A stretch of 6,606 nt of DNA. Origin: Hyphomonas sp. GTDB taxonomy: Bacteria > Pseudomonadota > Alphaproteobacteria > Caulobacterales > Hyphomonadaceae. The stretch is from positions 1 through 6,606 of the forward strand of contig JARFRJ010000414.1 of the NCBI GenBank assembly GCA_029287305.1, given 5' to 3'. Position 1 is the stretch's first letter; each line of letters opens with the position of its first letter. Position numbers and translations under genes: made by a program. The notes below the pieces were generated by a model. It searched no databases, was not told the origin of the DNA, and worked only from the letters and a program-made list of their open reading frames with translations. Positions 5,064-6,606 of this stretch are shown one piece after another.

Positions 5064-5876
5064 CTACTCCCCGGTAAATTTCGGGGGGCGTTTTTCCTTA
5101 AAGGCGGCGACAGCTTCCTTACGGTCTTTCTGCGTGTTGGAGACGGTCTCCCAGCCAATACTTGCATCCATCATTTGCGCAGCCAGCGCACGTAAAGGAA
5201 TATTGGTGACGGTTTTGGTCCAGCGCACAGCAAAGCGGGGATTGCTCTGCAATTTATCAATGAGTTCCTGTACCTTTGCGTCAAGAGCCTCGGCTGGAAC
5301 GGCATAATTGATCAGACCAAGGCTTTGTGCTTCCTCAGCGGTGAGTAAATCCCCAGTCATCAGCAATTCCTTGGCTTTGGCATAGCCGATGAGCTGTGGC
5401 CAGATCAGCGCCCCACCATCGCCGGCCACAAGGCCAACTTTCACATGCGGATCACCGATTTTGGCCGTGTCGACCGCGATAATCATATCGCATAATAGCG
5501 CAATCGTCGCGCCAAGGCCCGCCGCTGCGCCATTCAGACGGCACAGGATCGGCTTTTCCATGTCCAGAAGGGACAGAACAATACGTTTAGCTTCCCAAGC
5601 GATATCGCGAAACTGGGCCGGATTTTCAATTTGCTCATCAAACCAGTCAAAATCGCCGCCCGCGCAAAAGGCGCGCCCTTTACCGGAGAGGATGATAATA
5701 TCCGAGAGGTTATCGCGCTGTAAATCAGTAAAAATCCGTGCCAATTCGGCATGCATGAGGGCGTCAACACCATTGACCGGATGCGGGCTGTCAATATAGG
5801 CCGTCAGCACGCGGCCCCGGCGTTCAAAGGAAAACCTGTGATAGGGTGTTGCCGTGATATCGAAGGCCGGGCTCAT
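5064..5876 (-). CDS. Crotonase-fold protein (enoyl-CoA hydratase/isomerase family) lacking the hydratase glutamates
   Basis: A 270-residue crotonase-superfamily protein of normal length, expected to bind an acyl-CoA thioester. The CoA-binding and oxyanion-hole regions are present: GRAFCAGGDFDWF (about 67-79) and LNGAAAGLGATIALLCD (about 114-130). The two glutamates that add water in classical hydratases (Glu144 and Glu164 of the rat enzyme) align here with Thr124 and His144 (GDPHVKVGLVAGDGG). An unusual Asp153 sits in the following G-D-G-G. It is therefore probably not a simple 2-enoyl-CoA hydratase; an isomerase, a hydrolase-like activity or another acyl-CoA reaction is open. The C-terminal helices (about 200-260) are typical. 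The ATG overlaps the stop of the upstream oxidoreductase by 4 bases (ATGA), so the two are likely translationally coupled. It is convergent with the polymerase gene, 29 bp away. Confidence 0.92.
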   Translation of the reverse strand: MSPAFDITATPYHRFSFERRGRVLTAYIDSPHPVNGVDALMHAELARIFTDLQRDNLSDIIILSGKGRAFCAGGDFDWFDEQIENPAQFRDIAWEAKRIVLSLLDMEKPILCRLNGAAAGLGATIALLCDMIIAVDTAKIGDPHVKVGLVAGDGGALIWPQLIGYAKAKELLMTGDLLTAEEAQSLGLINYAVPAEALDAKVQELIDKLQSNPRFAVRWTKTVTNIPLRALAAQMMDASIGWETVSNTQKDRKEAVAAFKEKRPPKFTGE

Positions 5877-6606
5877 ATATCGTCACTTAATCTGGCGACG
5901 CAGCGGCCAAAATTCTCGCCATGGAAGAGACCGCAAAAGGCCGCCGGAATGGCCTCAATCCCATCAACGCGCTCTTCTTTCACAATCAGCTTTCCATGCG
6001 TCATAAGGTTAATCAATTCTGTAATCGCTTGGGGGAATTGCCGTATATAATCAAACACGACAAGCCCCTGCATGGTCAGCCTGTGGGTGATGAAGACATC
6101 GGTGTTTTTGATACCGTAACGTTGTTCAACCGGCACATTATAGTCAGCAATCTGGCCGGAAACGACAATACGTCCCTTTAGGCGAAGTTTGGGCAAGACA
6201 CGATCAATCATCTGATTGCCAACATTGTCAAAGAAGAGATCAATGCCTTTGGGGAAGGCGTCGCTGATAGCGGCATCAAGGTCAGGTGCAGATTTATAAT
6301 TGATCGCGGCGTCAAAGCCGGCTTCTTCAGTCAACCAAGCGCATTTTTGGTCTGTGCCGGCAATACCGACGATTTGGGCTGCGCCTTGCGCTTTGGCAAT
6401 TTGACCGGCAGTGGCACCAACTTGTCCGGCAGCACTTGTGACAAGGACGCGGTCCCCCTGTTTAAAGGCACCGGTCTCATTCAGACCAAACCAAGCGGTA
6501 AGGCCCGGTATACCCAGAATACCGATCCAATAGGAGAGGGGCATGTCGACACCTTCGGGTAGAACGCCCAGAAAGCCGCGGCCATTTTGTACCGCATGGC
6601 TTGCCC
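5873..6606 (-). CDS. NAD(P)H-dependent MDR oxidoreductase (zinc-free alcohol dehydrogenase-like), N-terminus outside window
   Basis: The frame is open to the right edge, giving 243 visible residues of a protein family about 335-345 long; the N-terminal quarter is missing. The ATG at 6544 is internal, because the 20 codons before it read as family sequence (ending LPEGVD before MPLSYW). The family is the medium-chain dehydrogenase/reductase group of leukotriene B4 dehydrogenase/2-alkenal reductase/CurA type, which reduces enone or alkenal C=C bonds with NADPH and uses no zinc. Motifs, counted from the first visible residue: LGIPGLTAWFGL (30-41), the nucleotide-binding AAGQVGATAGQIAK (58-71), GIAGTDQKC (80-88, where Lys is commonly near the NADPH phosphate), FDNVGN (125-130) and GRIVVSGQIADYN (144-156). 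It overlaps the crotonase gene by 4 bases, so they form at least a two-gene operon. Confidence 0.93.
   Translation of the reverse strand, partial: ASHAVQNGRGFLGVLPEGVDMPLSYWIGILGIPGLTAWFGLNETGAFKQGDRVLVTSAAGQVGATAGQIAKAQGAAQIVGIAGTDQKCAWLTEEAGFDAAINYKSAPDLDAAISDAFPKGIDLFFDNVGNQMIDRVLPKLRLKGRIVVSGQIADYNVPVEQRYGIKNTDVFITHRLTMQGLVVFDYIRQFPQAITELINLMTHGKLIVKEERVDGIEAIPAAFCGLFHGENFGRCVARLSDDI

Overview
The window reads as ordinary chromosome from an alphaproteobacterium. The evidence is a SecB next to a Tim44/TimA-type anchored protein, an LptF-LptG pair, and a perfect GTTC-N7-GTTC LexA box, the alphaproteobacterial form of the SOS operator. A Sphingomonadales-like source would fit the protein style, but I cannot fix genus or order from the sequence. 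Base composition is moderate and does not change sharply between genes.

Layout. Positions 1-1306 (+) hold the C-terminal end of lptF and complete lptG, the two inner-membrane permeases of the LPS exporter. Convergent to them, 1329-1880 (-) is secB. A divergent intergenic region (1881-1999) leads to a TTG-started Tim44-like membrane-anchored protein (2000-2590, +). Then come a small VOC/glyoxalase-fold protein (2736-3113, +), a 12-bp GC-rich tandem repeat bounded by a short inverted repeat (3152-3213), and a complete tRNA-Asn(GTT) with a clear extended -10 promoter (3264-3384). A 393-bp stretch without genes (3385-3777) contains competing stem-loops, a dyad, eight copies of a 13-bp palindrome-bearing repeat (3612-3715) and the LexA box (3746-3760). 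Next is a stand-alone Y-family translesion DNA polymerase (3784-5034, +). Convergent to it is a translationally coupled minus-strand pair: an MDR-family NAD(P)H-dependent oxidoreductase, cut by the window edge (5873-6606), and a crotonase-fold protein (5064-5876) that has lost both classical hydratase glutamates.

How the parts work together. The left third is envelope biogenesis and protein export (LptFG, SecB, Tim44-like). The centre is a damage-inducible mutagenesis locus: the polymerase has intact catalytic residues and an SOS operator just upstream of its start, and a repeat array abuts its probable promoter. The right end is a two-gene acyl-CoA or enone metabolism unit. The most notable feature is the control region of the polymerase, where a palindromic 13-bp array, a possible promoter and a LexA box lie within about 150 bp. 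I see no mobile element, CRISPR array or clearly novel multi-gene system.
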